In this document: positions 16,387-24,738 of the stretch, piece after piece
Layout: each line of letters starts with the position of its first letter
Numbering within the stretch: position 1 is the stretch's first letter
Source: Mesorhizobium sp. CA8
Lineage (GTDB): Bacteria; Pseudomonadota; Alphaproteobacteria; Rhizobiales; Rhizobiaceae
Reading direction: 5' to 3'
DNA length: 53,340 bases
Assembly: GCF_020164955.1 (NCBI RefSeq)
Contig: NZ_JAIUHG010000038.1
Span: 1-53,340, forward strand
Position numbers and translations under genes: made by a program
The notes under the pieces: model-generated
What the model was told of the DNA's origin: nothing
Seen by the model: only the letters and a program-made list of their open reading frames with translations
Databases searched by the model: none

Positions 16387-17592
16387 ATGTTGGAGAAAGT
16401 CAGCCAGAGCAGTCCACCAGGCGAAAGCCTCCGCGAACTCATTGCCGCGGACGCCACAGAACTGTCGAGGCAGTTGCAGGCGCACCAGGCGAGGATATTT
16501 CCGCCGACCTCGCAGAAGGGCATGCGCCTGTTCACCCCAGGCGAGGCCGCGGACTTCATTGGGATCCATGAAGGGTATCTGCGCCAGATCGTATCAGAGG
16601 GACACGGTCCGCAGCCGCAGGCGAACGGACGGCGCTTGTATTCGGTGGAAGACATCGACCGCCTTCGCCAGGTGCTTGACGAACAGAACTCAAAGGGACC
16701 AGGGAAATACATCCGTCATCGCCGGGGAGGGGAGAAGCTTCAGATCCTCTCCGTGATGAATTTCAAGGGCGGCAGTGCCAAGACCACTACCGCCGCCCAC
16801 CTTGCTCAGTTTCTTTCCCTGCGCGGCTATCGGGTGCTGGCCATCGACCTCGATCCGCAGGCGAGCCTGTCGGCGATGTTCGGCCATCAACCCGAACTGG
16901 ATGTCGGGGCCAACGAGACCATCTATGGGGCGATCCGATACGATGAGGATTGTCGCAGCATCCTCGAGATTGTGCGCTCGACCTATACGCCCAACCTGCA
17001 CCTTATCCCTGGCAATCTCGAACTGATGGAGTTCGAGCATGAGACGCCGAAGGTGCTGGCCAGCCGGCAGCCAGGCACGATGTTCTTCGCCCGGCTTGGG
17101 GAATGCTTGGCCGAGATCGAAAGCGCCTATGACGTCGTCGTCATCGACTGCCCGCCGCAACTAGGCTTTCTGACGCTGTCTGCCTTGTGCGCGGCCACGG
17201 CCGTCATCATCACCGTGCATCCGCAGATGCTGGACGTAATGTCGATGTCCCAGTTCTTGCTCATGACTTCGGATTTGCTGAGCGTCGTAGAGAACGCAGG
17301 CGGCAACACGGACTATGACTGGATGCGCTACCTGGTTACCCGGTTCGAGCCGAACGATGGTCCGCAAAGCCAGATGTCCGGCTTCATGCGATCGATTTTT
17401 GGCAATCGCGTCCTTGAAAACGCCATGCTCAAGTCGACAGCGATTTCCGATGCCGGGCTGACTAAGCAGACCCTTTACGAAGTCGAGCGCGGACAATTCA
17501 CGCGCGGTACCTATGATCGTGCCCTGGAGAGCCTGACCCTTGTCAATGGTGAGATCGAGGAGTTGATCCGCAAGACATGGGGGCGGAAGTAA
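16387..17592 (+). CDS. repA: RepA plasmid partition ATPase
   Basis: A 401-residue ParA-type ATPase that positions plasmid copies and represses the repABC operon. An N-terminal helix-turn-helix region (FTPGEAADFIGIHEGYLRQI) is followed by the deviant Walker A motif MNFKGGSAKTTTAAHLAQFL, VLAIDLDPQASLSAMFG, and Walker B YDVVVIDCPPQLGFLTLSAL. I start it at the ATG at 16387, giving the usual length and N terminus; upstream in-frame codons to 16204 cover the operator region. repB starts two bases after its stop. Confidence 0.96.
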   Translation: MLEKVSQSSPPGESLRELIAADATELSRQLQAHQARIFPPTSQKGMRLFTPGEAADFIGIHEGYLRQIVSEGHGPQPQANGRRLYSVEDIDRLRQVLDEQNSKGPGKYIRHRRGGEKLQILSVMNFKGGSAKTTTAAHLAQFLSLRGYRVLAIDLDPQASLSAMFGHQPELDVGANETIYGAIRYDEDCRSILEIVRSTYTPNLHLIPGNLELMEFEHETPKVLASRQPGTMFFARLGECLAEIESAYDVVVIDCPPQLGFLTLSALCAATAVIITVHPQMLDVMSMSQFLLMTSDLLSVVENAGGNTDYDWMRYLVTRFEPNDGPQSQMSGFMRSIFGNRVLENAMLKSTAISDAGLTKQTLYEVERGQFTRGTYDRALESLTLVNGEIEELIRKTWGRK

Positions 17593-17594
17593 TC

Positions 17595-18608
17595 ATGGCC
17601 CGCAAGAACCTCTTCGAAGTGTCCGAAGCCAACAATGAGCAGTCCCCACCGGACGCCGCCGCCAGAACGGCGTTGGTGAGGCCGCTGATGGGCTTGGACA
17701 GACCTCTCAAGCCTGGTCGGCCGGTCGGAGCCATCTCGCAGTCGCTCGAGAGCATCAACTCGCGCGCACAGCGGGCTGAGGAAATCGAGCGTCGACTGTC
17801 GGAAGGCCAAGCGGTCGTTGAACTCGATCCCAACCTGATAGACCAGTCGATCGTAGTTGACCGCCTTGGTGTAAGCGATGAGGCGCAAGCGGGCCTGGTG
17901 GCTCAGATCCGCGAGCACGGACAACAGGTACCTATTTTGGTGCGGCCACATCCCAACGATGACGGCCGCTATCAGATAGCCTACGGTCACCGAAGACTAC
18001 GCGCGATCAGACAACTCGGTCGGATGGTCCGTGCAGTCGTCAGGAATCTGACGGATGAGCAACTCGTTATCAGCCAGGGCCAGGAGAACAACAGCCGTAG
18101 CGACCTTTCGTACATCGAGCGGTGCTATTTCGCGGCCAAGCTCGAGGCTAAGGGTTTTTCACGCGACATCATCATGGCGTCGCTGGGCGTCGATAAAGCC
18201 GCACTCTCCAGGATGATTGCGTTGGTTGCCCGCCTGCCGGCGGAGATCATCGAAGCCATAGGCACCGCCGAGTCGTTCGGGCGCCAGAAATGGGCAGAAC
18301 TCGCCGACCTGCTCGAGGAAAAGGGCAAGCGCGCCAAGGCGCTGAAGGCTATCCAGGAGCCTGGATTTGCCGAGCGCACCAGCGACGAACGCTTCCAGGC
18401 TATTCACGAGCTTATCAGGACCGCCGCAAGGAAGCCCGACCGGACGGTATGGACAGCCGCCAATGGATCGCGACTGGTCAACATCAATGACAGCGAAACG
18501 AAGATGACGTTCGCTTTCGACAAGCGCATCGAACCGGAATTCGCAAGCTTCGTGCGGGATCGCCTGCAGGCGCTCTATGATGAATTCCGCCAAAAGATAA
18601 CGGACTAA
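17595..18608 (+). CDS. repB: RepB plasmid partition protein (ParB family)
   Basis: A 337-residue ParB-family DNA-binding protein that recognises parS and works with RepA. The N terminus (MARKNLFEV) is typical of RepB. The ParB/Spo0J nuclease-like domain includes QVPILVRPHP, YQIAYGHRRLRAIRQLG and NLTDEQLVISQGQENNSRSD. A helix-turn-helix follows (MASLGVDKAALSRMIALVAR). The C-terminal part includes a RepB-specific region ending in RDRLQALYDEFRQKITD. Starting at 17595 rather than 17577 avoids overlap with repA and gives the family start. Confidence 0.95.
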   Translation: MARKNLFEVSEANNEQSPPDAAARTALVRPLMGLDRPLKPGRPVGAISQSLESINSRAQRAEEIERRLSEGQAVVELDPNLIDQSIVVDRLGVSDEAQAGLVAQIREHGQQVPILVRPHPNDDGRYQIAYGHRRLRAIRQLGRMVRAVVRNLTDEQLVISQGQENNSRSDLSYIERCYFAAKLEAKGFSRDIIMASLGVDKAALSRMIALVARLPAEIIEAIGTAESFGRQKWAELADLLEEKGKRAKALKAIQEPGFAERTSDERFQAIHELIRTAARKPDRTVWTAANGSRLVNINDSETKMTFAFDKRIEPEFASFVRDRLQALYDEFRQKITD

Positions 18609-18623
18609 GGAGCACTTAACCGC

Positions 18624-18680
18624 AAAAGAAAAAGGCCCCCAAGCGACTTACGTCGTGGAAGCCTCTCTCGTCTTGTAGCG
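18624..18680 (-). ncRNA. Counter-transcribed RNA (ctRNA, incA) between repB and repC
   Basis: Small antisense RNA that base-pairs with the repBC leader and lowers RepC synthesis, a major incompatibility determinant of repABC plasmids. On the minus strand a promoter at 18714-18686 precedes a roughly 57-base transcript. It ends in a strong hairpin, with arms AGGCTTCC (18664-18657) and GGGGGCCT (18640-18633), followed by TTTTTCTTTT. Position, size and the terminator-like end match known ctRNAs. The exact 5' end is inferred from the promoter. Confidence 0.82.
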
Positions 18681-18685
18681 AAGCG

Positions 18686-18714
18686 AGAATCGCATCTCCA
18701 CGAATCACTGTCAA
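18686..18714 (-). promoter_or_regulatory. ctRNA promoter
   Basis: On the minus strand TTGACA (18714-18709) is followed, after 17 bases, by GATTCT (18691-18686). The consensus -35 box and ideal spacing suggest a strong constitutive promoter, as expected for the repABC antisense RNA. Confidence 0.72.
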
Positions 18715-18773
18715 GAGTCGTAACCGTCGTTTTGGCGTGCGGATTTCTTTTGCCTTACGACAGGTGAAGGAAA

Positions 18774-20096
18774 ATGCAGACTTATATTGCTACGACGCCC
18801 TTTGGGCGGCGGCCAATGTCGCTTGGCCAAATTTCAAGCCAGGCGAAGGCCAGGACGATAAATAGGGAGGCAAGCGTCCAGAAATGGCAGGTGTTTCAAC
18901 ACATCCGCGAAGCGCGGGACCTAGTCGGCGCTACGGACAGGGCGCTCGCCATTCTGAACGCTCTGCTGTCATTTCATCCCGAAACAACGCTCACCGGCGA
19001 CGGAGAGCTCGTTGTGTGGCCGTCCAACGAGCAACTGATGGCCCGCGCCAACGGCATGCCGGCAACGACGCTGCGTCGCCATCTGGCGGTCTTGGTCGAT
19101 TGCGGCCTGATCATTCGCCGCGACAGCCCCAACGGCAAGCGCTTCGCGCGCAAGGGCAGGGGAGGGGAGATCGAGCAGGCCTATGGCTTCGATCTGGCGC
19201 CGATCGTGGCACGCGCGGACGAGTTCAGGGATCTCGCTGAAGCGGTCCAGGCCGAGAAGAAGGCCTCTCGCGTTGCCAGGGAGCGCCTCACGCTGCTGCG
19301 CCGCGACATCGTCAAGATGATCGACGCCGGCATCGAGGAGAAGGTGCCCGGCAATTGGGGCCGCGTGCTGCAGGCATACCAGGTGATTGTCAGCCGGCTG
19401 CCGCGCACGGCCTCCCGCGAGCTCGTCGAGAGCGTCGGCGACGAGCTCGATGACCTTTGGGCTGAAATCCGTGACACACTGGAATCATTTGCGAAAACAC
19501 AAAATCCGGACGCCAATGAGTCCCATTCCGGCGCGCACATACAGAATTCAAATCCAGACTCCCCCTCTGATTTTGAAAACAGCTCAGGAAAATATGAAGA
19601 AGCGGCAACGTTTGTGGAAACCGAGAACGTACGCAGCCTGCCGAAACGGGATTTGCCCTTGGGCATCGTGCTGGATGCCTGCCCGAACCTGCGCGAGCTG
19701 GCCCAGGGCGGCCAGATCCGCCACTGGCGTGATTTTCTGGCCGCGGCGGAGGCCGCCCGGCCGATGCTCGGCGTCAGCCCCAGCGCCTGGAAGGATGCGC
19801 TCAAGGTGCTGGGCGAGCAGCAGGCCGCGATTACGCTCGCCGCGATCTACCAGCGCAGCGCGCAGATCAACAACGCCGGCGGTTATCTGCGCAGCCTGAC
19901 AGAGCGCGCCAGGGACGGAAAATTCTCGACCTGGCCTATGGTAATGGCGCTGCTCAGGGCCAAGCTGGATAACGGCAAGCCGGAGGAATCTGCCGGGAAG
20001 GGGCATGGCGCGCCGCAAGCGAGCCGTCCGCCGAGCGGCGAAGGTCTTCAGGTGTCGGACGCCCTGCGCCGCAGCCTGGAAAAGCCGAAATGGTGA
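18774..20096 (+). CDS. repC: RepC replication initiator
   Basis: A 440-residue initiator, sole essential replication protein of repABC plasmids. The N-terminal part (RRPMSLGQISSQAKARTINR, then LVGATDRALAILNALLSFHP) and the winged-helix segment NEQLMARANGMPATTLRRHL bind DNA. The C-terminal part contains LGVSPSAWKDALKVLGEQQA and INNAGGYLRSLTERARDGKF, typical of RepC. The 165-base repB-repC gap carries the antisense RNA. The origin is normally inside repC. Confidence 0.96.
   Translation: MQTYIATTPFGRRPMSLGQISSQAKARTINREASVQKWQVFQHIREARDLVGATDRALAILNALLSFHPETTLTGDGELVVWPSNEQLMARANGMPATTLRRHLAVLVDCGLIIRRDSPNGKRFARKGRGGEIEQAYGFDLAPIVARADEFRDLAEAVQAEKKASRVARERLTLLRRDIVKMIDAGIEEKVPGNWGRVLQAYQVIVSRLPRTASRELVESVGDELDDLWAEIRDTLESFAKTQNPDANESHSGAHIQNSNPDSPSDFENSSGKYEEAATFVETENVRSLPKRDLPLGIVLDACPNLRELAQGGQIRHWRDFLAAAEAARPMLGVSPSAWKDALKVLGEQQAAITLAAIYQRSAQINNAGGYLRSLTERARDGKFSTWPMVMALLRAKLDNGKPEESAGKGHGAPQASRPPSGEGLQVSDALRRSLEKPKW
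19485..19615. other. AT-rich segment inside repC, probable replication origin
   Basis: This part of repC is much richer in A and T than the rest of the gene (stretches such as GCGAAAACACAAAATCC and GATTTTGAAAACAGCTC). In repABC plasmids the origin lies in an AT-rich stretch in the middle of repC, so this is the best candidate. It is inferred from composition and position only. Confidence 0.5.
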
Positions 20097-20209
20097 TGTG
20101 TTGCGCGGAAAGGTCGATGCAAGGAACCTTGGTTTACGGCAACGCTTCATGGATAGGGCCGGGCAGGGGCCCGTGAGCCGCCTCGACGCAATGAAGCAGG
20201 AGCTTTGCA

Positions 20210-21376
20210 TCATGCTTCGTCAAGCAGCGCCCGGCCCAGATCCTGCAGGGGCATCGCTTCGATTCCATGCTGGAGCGGAAAACGCTCCGATCCCGGAAAG
20301 ACGACGATGCGCCGCTCCGGAGCAAGGTCCTCGCAGGCCTGATGGAAGCCTTTTTCCACCTTTGGCGTAAGGCTTCGCTTGATTTCGATGGCCCAGAGGC
20401 GTTGGCCCGGCAATGTGAGCAGCAGGTCGATCTCCGCGCCCGCGGCCGTTCGGTAGAAATTGCTCAGCGTGCCGGCGGGGGCGGTCGCGGTAAGGGTTTC
20501 GATCACGAAGCCTTCCCAGGAGGCGCCGGCCACCGGATGTCCAAGCACGTCTTCCTGTGTCGCAAGTCCAAGCAGCGCATGGGTGATGCCGCTGTCGCGG
20601 ACATAGACGCGCGGGGATTTGACCAGGCGCTTGCCCACATTGGCGTGCCAGGGTTCCAGCCGGCGAACCAGGAGGAGATCGACGAGCAGGTCGAGATAGG
20701 ACGCGACTGTCTTGCCGTCGACGCCGAGCGCGCGGGCGAACTCGGCGGCGTTGAGCAGGCCGGCCTGGTGGTGCGCCAGCATGGTCCAGAAACGGCGCAG
20801 CGTCTCGGCCGGGATGCGCGGGCCGAGGAGGGGGACGTCACGCTCCAGATAGGTGCGGATGAAATCCTGCCGCCACCGCTGACTGGCCCGGTCGGTGGCG
20901 GCCAGGAAGCTGTCGGGGAAGCCGCCGCGCACCCAAAGCGGACCAAGGTCGGCGGCGCCGACTTCGAGACCGTCGATCGGCCGCATTTCGAGATAGGCGA
21001 TGCGGCCGGCAAGGGTCTCGCCTGACTGCTTCAGGAGGTCGATCGATGCCGATCCCAGGAGCAGGAAGCGCCCGGCTTTCCGACCGGCGCGCCGGCCGCG
21101 GTCGATCAGCCCGCGCAGGTTCTGGAACAGGTTCGGCAGCCGGTGGACCTCATCCAGGATGACAAGCTTATTCTCATGCTCGCTCAGATAAAGCTCCGGT
21201 TCGGCGAGCCGGGCGCGGTCGGCATCGGATTCAAGGTCGAGGTAGATCGAAGGCCGCCTTTCGGCTATTTCGAGCGCGAGCGTGGTCTTGCCGACCTGAC
21301 GCGGCCCGAGCAGCGCAACGGCGGGCATGCTGTCCAGCAATAGGGTGAGTTCGGTCGTGATGCGGCGCTCGATCAT
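20210..21376 (-). CDS. ATP-binding protein of the AAA_14/DUF4143 family
   Basis: A 388-residue protein with an N-terminal AAA-type ATPase: Walker A VALLGPRQVGKTTLALEIAE, Walker B ENKLVILDEVHRLPNLFQNL, and sensor region GRFLLLGSASIDLLKQSGET. The C-terminal DUF4143 domain has FYRTAAGAEIDLLLTLPGQR and WAIEIKRSLTPKVEKG, which resemble a PD-(D/E)XK nuclease core (D then E-x-K). Such proteins are widespread and their function is mostly unknown. It stands alone between repC and the recombinase, read from the minus strand. An 8-bp inverted repeat abuts its start codon. Confidence 0.88.
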   Translation of the reverse strand: MIERRITTELTLLLDSMPAVALLGPRQVGKTTLALEIAERRPSIYLDLESDADRARLAEPELYLSEHENKLVILDEVHRLPNLFQNLRGLIDRGRRAGRKAGRFLLLGSASIDLLKQSGETLAGRIAYLEMRPIDGLEVGAADLGPLWVRGGFPDSFLAATDRASQRWRQDFIRTYLERDVPLLGPRIPAETLRRFWTMLAHHQAGLLNAAEFARALGVDGKTVASYLDLLVDLLLVRRLEPWHANVGKRLVKSPRVYVRDSGITHALLGLATQEDVLGHPVAGASWEGFVIETLTATAPAGTLSNFYRTAAGAEIDLLLTLPGQRLWAIEIKRSLTPKVEKGFHQACEDLAPERRIVVFPGSERFPLQHGIEAMPLQDLGRALLDEA

Positions 21377-21413
21377 CCTTGCAATTATGGAGTGCAGTTC
21401 CAGATTTGCAAGG
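21377..21413. promoter_or_regulatory. Inverted repeat next to the start of the DUF4143 ATPase gene
   Basis: CCTTGCAA (21377-21384) and TTGCAAGG (21406-21413) are perfect inverted copies separated by 21 bases, directly before the ATG at 21376. They could be an operator or a translation-controlling hairpin. Confidence 0.35.
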
Positions 21414-21435
21414 AAAAACGCACCAATGCGGGGCG

Positions 21436-22668
21436 CTAGAGTCCGCTCGCCTTGGTGAGATTGACCCGGAACCGATCGCGCCGGCGCTGGTACTTGCGGG
21501 TCATCTCGGCGCTGCTATGGCCGAGATGCTTCTGCACATAGCGCTCGTCGACCTCGGCCGAGGAGGCGAGGCCAGATCGTAACGAGTGTCCGGCAAACAG
21601 GTTTTCCCGCTGACCTTCCGGCAGATCGCCGCGCACACCGGCGGCCAGCGCGGTCCGCTTGACCAGGCGGGCGACCTCCTGGTCATTGAGCCGATCGGCG
21701 CCGACCGTCTTACCCTGGCCGGTGACGCGCCGGAAGAGGGGACCGTGGGCGACGCGCGCGAGCTTCAGCCAGGTCCCCAGCGCCACGACCGGGCATGTGG
21801 CGTCTGTCGAGCCGCGGCCGACCTCGACTTCGCGCCAGCCGGTCTTGCCGCGCAGGGTGACGAGCAGGCCCTTGCCGGGAAAAAACTCGACCCAGCCGCG
21901 GCCGTCCTCGGTCTGGTCGCGGCCGCAATCCAGGCCGACGACTTCTGAGCGGCGCAGGCCGCCGGCGAAGCCGAGCAGCAGCATCGCCCTATCGCGCAGT
22001 CCGCGGAGGGTGCCGCGCTCCAGCGTCTCCAGCATGGCGATCAGATCCTCCGGCAGGATCGCCTCCTTCTGCCGCGGTGGGGACGCGTGTGTGTTGCGGA
22101 TACCGGCCATGACGGTGGCGATGTGGCGGTCCTTCCTGTCGAGCGGCTGGCCGCGTTGCGCATAGTTCCAGGTCAGCGAGGACAGCCGGCGCTCGATCGT
22201 CGACACGGATTTTTTGTCCCCCGTGGCCGCGCCTGCAGTGGTGCCGGAGGCGAGCGCGGTGATGTACAGCCCGACCATCTGCGGATCGGGCGGCAGCGTC
22301 GAAAAGCCCTGGCGGCGGCACCAGCTCGCAAAATGCTTCCAGTCGGCGGAGTAGGCGCGGCGGGTGTTGGCCGAGCTCGCCGCCTCGACATAGTCGCGGG
22401 CGCGGCCGGCGAGTGCGTCGAGATGCGCCGGCAGGCGGGGATTGGCGACGGCGGTAAGCGGGGAGGGAGCTTCGGCCGACAGTTCTTCCGGCGTCGTGCC
22501 CATCGCCATGACGAGGTCGACGATGTCGGGCAGGTCGCCGGCGATCGGCGCGTCGGGCTCGGCCGACACCCTGGCGTCCGGAATGTCATCTGCCGGCCCC
22601 GTGCTGTGGGGCGCTCCGGAGCCTCGCTCGGCGTGATTTTTGGGCTTTTGCTCGACGAAAACGGCCAT
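21436..22668 (-). CDS. Tyrosine site-specific recombinase (plasmid XerC/D-like integrase)
   Basis: A 410-residue tyrosine recombinase. A SAM-like core-binding domain lies at about residues 85-170 (RDYVEAASSANTRRAYSADW) and the catalytic domain follows. Catalytic residues visible: Arg in LLLGFAGGLRRSEVVGLD, the HxLR motif in GHSLRSGLASSAEV, His in VQKHLGHSSAEMTRKYQ, and the nucleophilic Tyr in RKYQRR. An unrelated acidic N-terminal extension of about 70 residues precedes these. The gene is divergent from DUF1403/scpB, with a perfect inverted repeat between them. On rhizobial plasmids such enzymes are thought to resolve multimers. No attachment duplication or tRNA was seen, so an integrative role is not supported. 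Confidence 0.92.
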   Translation of the reverse strand: MAVFVEQKPKNHAERGSGAPHSTGPADDIPDARVSAEPDAPIAGDLPDIVDLVMAMGTTPEELSAEAPSPLTAVANPRLPAHLDALAGRARDYVEAASSANTRRAYSADWKHFASWCRRQGFSTLPPDPQMVGLYITALASGTTAGAATGDKKSVSTIERRLSSLTWNYAQRGQPLDRKDRHIATVMAGIRNTHASPPRQKEAILPEDLIAMLETLERGTLRGLRDRAMLLLGFAGGLRRSEVVGLDCGRDQTEDGRGWVEFFPGKGLLVTLRGKTGWREVEVGRGSTDATCPVVALGTWLKLARVAHGPLFRRVTGQGKTVGADRLNDQEVARLVKRTALAAGVRGDLPEGQRENLFAGHSLRSGLASSAEVDERYVQKHLGHSSAEMTRKYQRRRDRFRVNLTKASGL

Positions 22669-22684
22669 TTCTTATATAAAGAGC

Positions 22685-22719
22685 AAAACGAATGATAAGG
22701 CAACATTATCATTCGTTTT
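22685..22719. repeat. Perfect 14-bp inverted repeat upstream of the tyrosine recombinase
   Basis: AAAACGAATGATAA (22685-22698) and TTATCATTCGTTTT (22706-22719) flank a seven-base spacer. Arm length and spacer are those of a core recombination site (dif/res-like) or of a dimer operator. The site starts 17 bases upstream of the recombinase start and 75 bases before the DUF1403 gene. Confidence 0.7.
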
Positions 22720-22793
22720 AGATGGATGACAGGCTGTGCGTTTCGGCGTGAAAATTATGGCGCAAAGCGCACGGGCACTTTACCCTCGAAAGC

Positions 22794-23765
22794 ATGATTC
22801 GCCTCGATCCCCTAACTGCCAGTCCATTGCCCGCCAACCCCGCCGCGCCGCCGGCCGTCCCAGCCTGGGCACTGGCAAACTACGGCGCGTCGAACGACAT
22901 CGACGCCGCCTTCCGGGTCGGCGCCGCCCTGGCTTCGCTCGACACGCTTGCCCGCGCGCAACCCGCCTGGGCCGGCGCCTGGCGCCAGCGGATGGCGCTC
23001 AAATGCGCCGCCGCTGGCATGCGGCTCGCCGGCCGCGCCGAGGACGAAGCCGCACTGCGCGACGCCTGGCTTCTACGCGCGGATGGCGCCGATCCCGGCC
23101 CCGCCGGCGCCATTTTGGGCGCCTGGCGCCAGCTGGTGCTGCAGCCGCCGGCGGTCAGCGCCGATCGGCTGGCAAAAGTGGCCGAGATGCTCGGGCTCGC
23201 CTGGGGCAATGAGGCTCTCACCGACCTCTGCACGCAGATCGAGGAACTGGCGGGCTCCCAACGCCCGGCGCCGTTCGCCGCCGCGACGATCGCCGCCCGC
23301 GTCGTCGCCATGCGGCCCGATGCCGAGCTGTTTGCCTGGTGGCTGGCCGACCTGGTGCTGGCGCGGGGCTTGCGCTGGCCGCGGCCGTTGCCGCTGATGA
23401 TAGCCCGGGCTTTTGGCCCGGTCTTCCGCGCCGAGGCCGGCGGCGGCATGCGCATCCGACCCGGGCAAAAGGGTTTTGAGCGCGCGGTCTGCGTCGCGCT
23501 GGTTCAGGGAGCGGCCGAGGCTTGTCGGTTGGCGGCCGAGTTGTCGCGCCGCGCCGAAAGGCTTCTGGCGGTGGCGCCAAAACTGCGCGCGAAGGGCGCC
23601 GGCGACGTGATCTTTCTGCTGCTCAGCGAAGACGCCGTTTCCGGCTCGCTGACCACGAAAAGCTTGTCGCGCTTTGCGTCACGGCGGCTATTCGAGCGGC
23701 TGCTGCAACTGGATGCCGTTCGCGAGCTTTCCGGCCGAACCGCCTTCCGGCTGTTTGGGCTGTAG
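22794..23765 (+). CDS. DUF1403 family protein
   Basis: A 323-residue alanine-rich protein matching the DUF1403 family of alphaproteobacterial plasmids: PPAVPAWALANYGASNDIDA, FRVGAALASLDTLAR, and WRQRMALKCAAAGMRLAGRA, then EDEAALRDAWLLRADGADPG. The middle has no transmembrane segment; the end reads LFERLLQLDAVRELSGRTAF. Function unknown. It is followed, with two bases between, by a ScpB gene, and is divergent from a tyrosine recombinase. This arrangement recurs on rhizobial replicons and suggests a role in plasmid DNA maintenance, which is an inference from context. Confidence 0.85.
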   Translation: MIRLDPLTASPLPANPAAPPAVPAWALANYGASNDIDAAFRVGAALASLDTLARAQPAWAGAWRQRMALKCAAAGMRLAGRAEDEAALRDAWLLRADGADPGPAGAILGAWRQLVLQPPAVSADRLAKVAEMLGLAWGNEALTDLCTQIEELAGSQRPAPFAAATIAARVVAMRPDAELFAWWLADLVLARGLRWPRPLPLMIARAFGPVFRAEAGGGMRIRPGQKGFERAVCVALVQGAAEACRLAAELSRRAERLLAVAPKLRAKGAGDVIFLLLSEDAVSGSLTTKSLSRFASRRLFERLLQLDAVRELSGRTAFRLFGL

Positions 23766-23767
23766 CG

Positions 23768-24436
23768 ATGAGCCAAGCCTCCGTCCGCCGCAAGCCGAAC
23801 AACCAGTCCGCGTTGCTGGACACGGAACTCGAGCATTTGCCGCCGGAGCTGCGCTGGCGCGAGTGGATGGGCCGCGTCGAAGCGGTGATCTTTGCCGCCG
23901 GCGAGCCTGTGCCGCGCGAGGTGCTCGCGCGCGTCGTCGGCAAAAGCTGCAATCTCGATTTGGTCATCGACGACATCCGCGCCGAGCTCGCCGGCCGCCC
24001 CTACGAGCTGGTAGCGGTCGCCGGCGGCTGGCAGCACCGGACCAAGAAAGCCTTTGGCGACGTCATCCACGCCGCATTCGGCACGGCCGCGGGGGAGGGG
24101 ACAAAGGAACTGTCGCAGTCGGAGGCGCTGGTGTTGATGTGCATCGCGTATTTCCAGCCGATCACCCGCGGCGAGCTGTCTTCGTTCTTCGGCAAGGAGG
24201 TGTCGCGCGATCTGATCGGCGTGCTGCGCGCGCAGGAGCTGATCGCCTCGGGGCCGCGCAGTCCGCAGCCGGGCGCGCCCTACACCTATGTGACGACGAA
24301 AAATTTCCTGTCGCAGTTCGGGCTCGACACGCTGCGCCAGCTGCCTGATTTCGAGGCGCTCGAGGACGCGGGGCTGCTGTCGAAGGAGAAGCTGCTGGCC
24401 GGCGACATCATGCCCGAGTTTTCGTCCAGCTATTGA
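23768..24436 (+). CDS. scpB: ScpB-like condensin accessory protein (plasmid copy)
   Basis: A 222-residue SMC-Scp complex subunit ScpB homologue with two winged-helix domains: WMGRVEAVIFAAGEPVPREV near the start and ELSQSEALVLMCIAYFQPIT in the middle, followed by ITRGELSSFFGKEVSRDLIG and the typical YVTTKNFLSQFGLDTLRQLP. ScpB normally binds ScpA and SMC to organise chromosomes. Here no scpA or smc is in the window, so it may work with chromosomal partners or form a separate plasmid module. It starts at the ATG at 23768 directly after DUF1403. Confidence 0.9.
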   Translation: MSQASVRRKPNNQSALLDTELEHLPPELRWREWMGRVEAVIFAAGEPVPREVLARVVGKSCNLDLVIDDIRAELAGRPYELVAVAGGWQHRTKKAFGDVIHAAFGTAAGEGTKELSQSEALVLMCIAYFQPITRGELSSFFGKEVSRDLIGVLRAQELIASGPRSPQPGAPYTYVTTKNFLSQFGLDTLRQLPDFEALEDAGLLSKEKLLAGDIMPEFSSSY

Positions 24437-24738
24437 AACGCCGATCCAGAGATCGAGAATGACTGTCCGGCGTGTAGCAACCGCCAGCAGTTGCGTGCTC
24501 GAATGTATGGGCGTTTTTCGGACAGGGCAGTTCAGGGCAGAGGCGCTCGAAAGTCTCGAGACAGCGAGCGCTCAATCTCATCGGCAGAGTCGGCCTGCGC
24601 GAGATGACCGGCAGGGGCGGGCGTGGTGATTTGAGCGCCATGAGGTGGCGACCGACTAACCGCCGCTAGCGGCGGGGGATCCGATGACGCCTCTTGCCTC
24701 CGTTAATGATGCGAGATGCATTATGGCCGTCGCGGCCG
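24437..24738. other. Intergenic region between scpB and the membrane-protein pair
   Basis: I see no gene that can be supported. A 77-codon minus-strand frame ending at 24408 overlaps scpB and has no recognised similarity. Confidence 0.35.
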
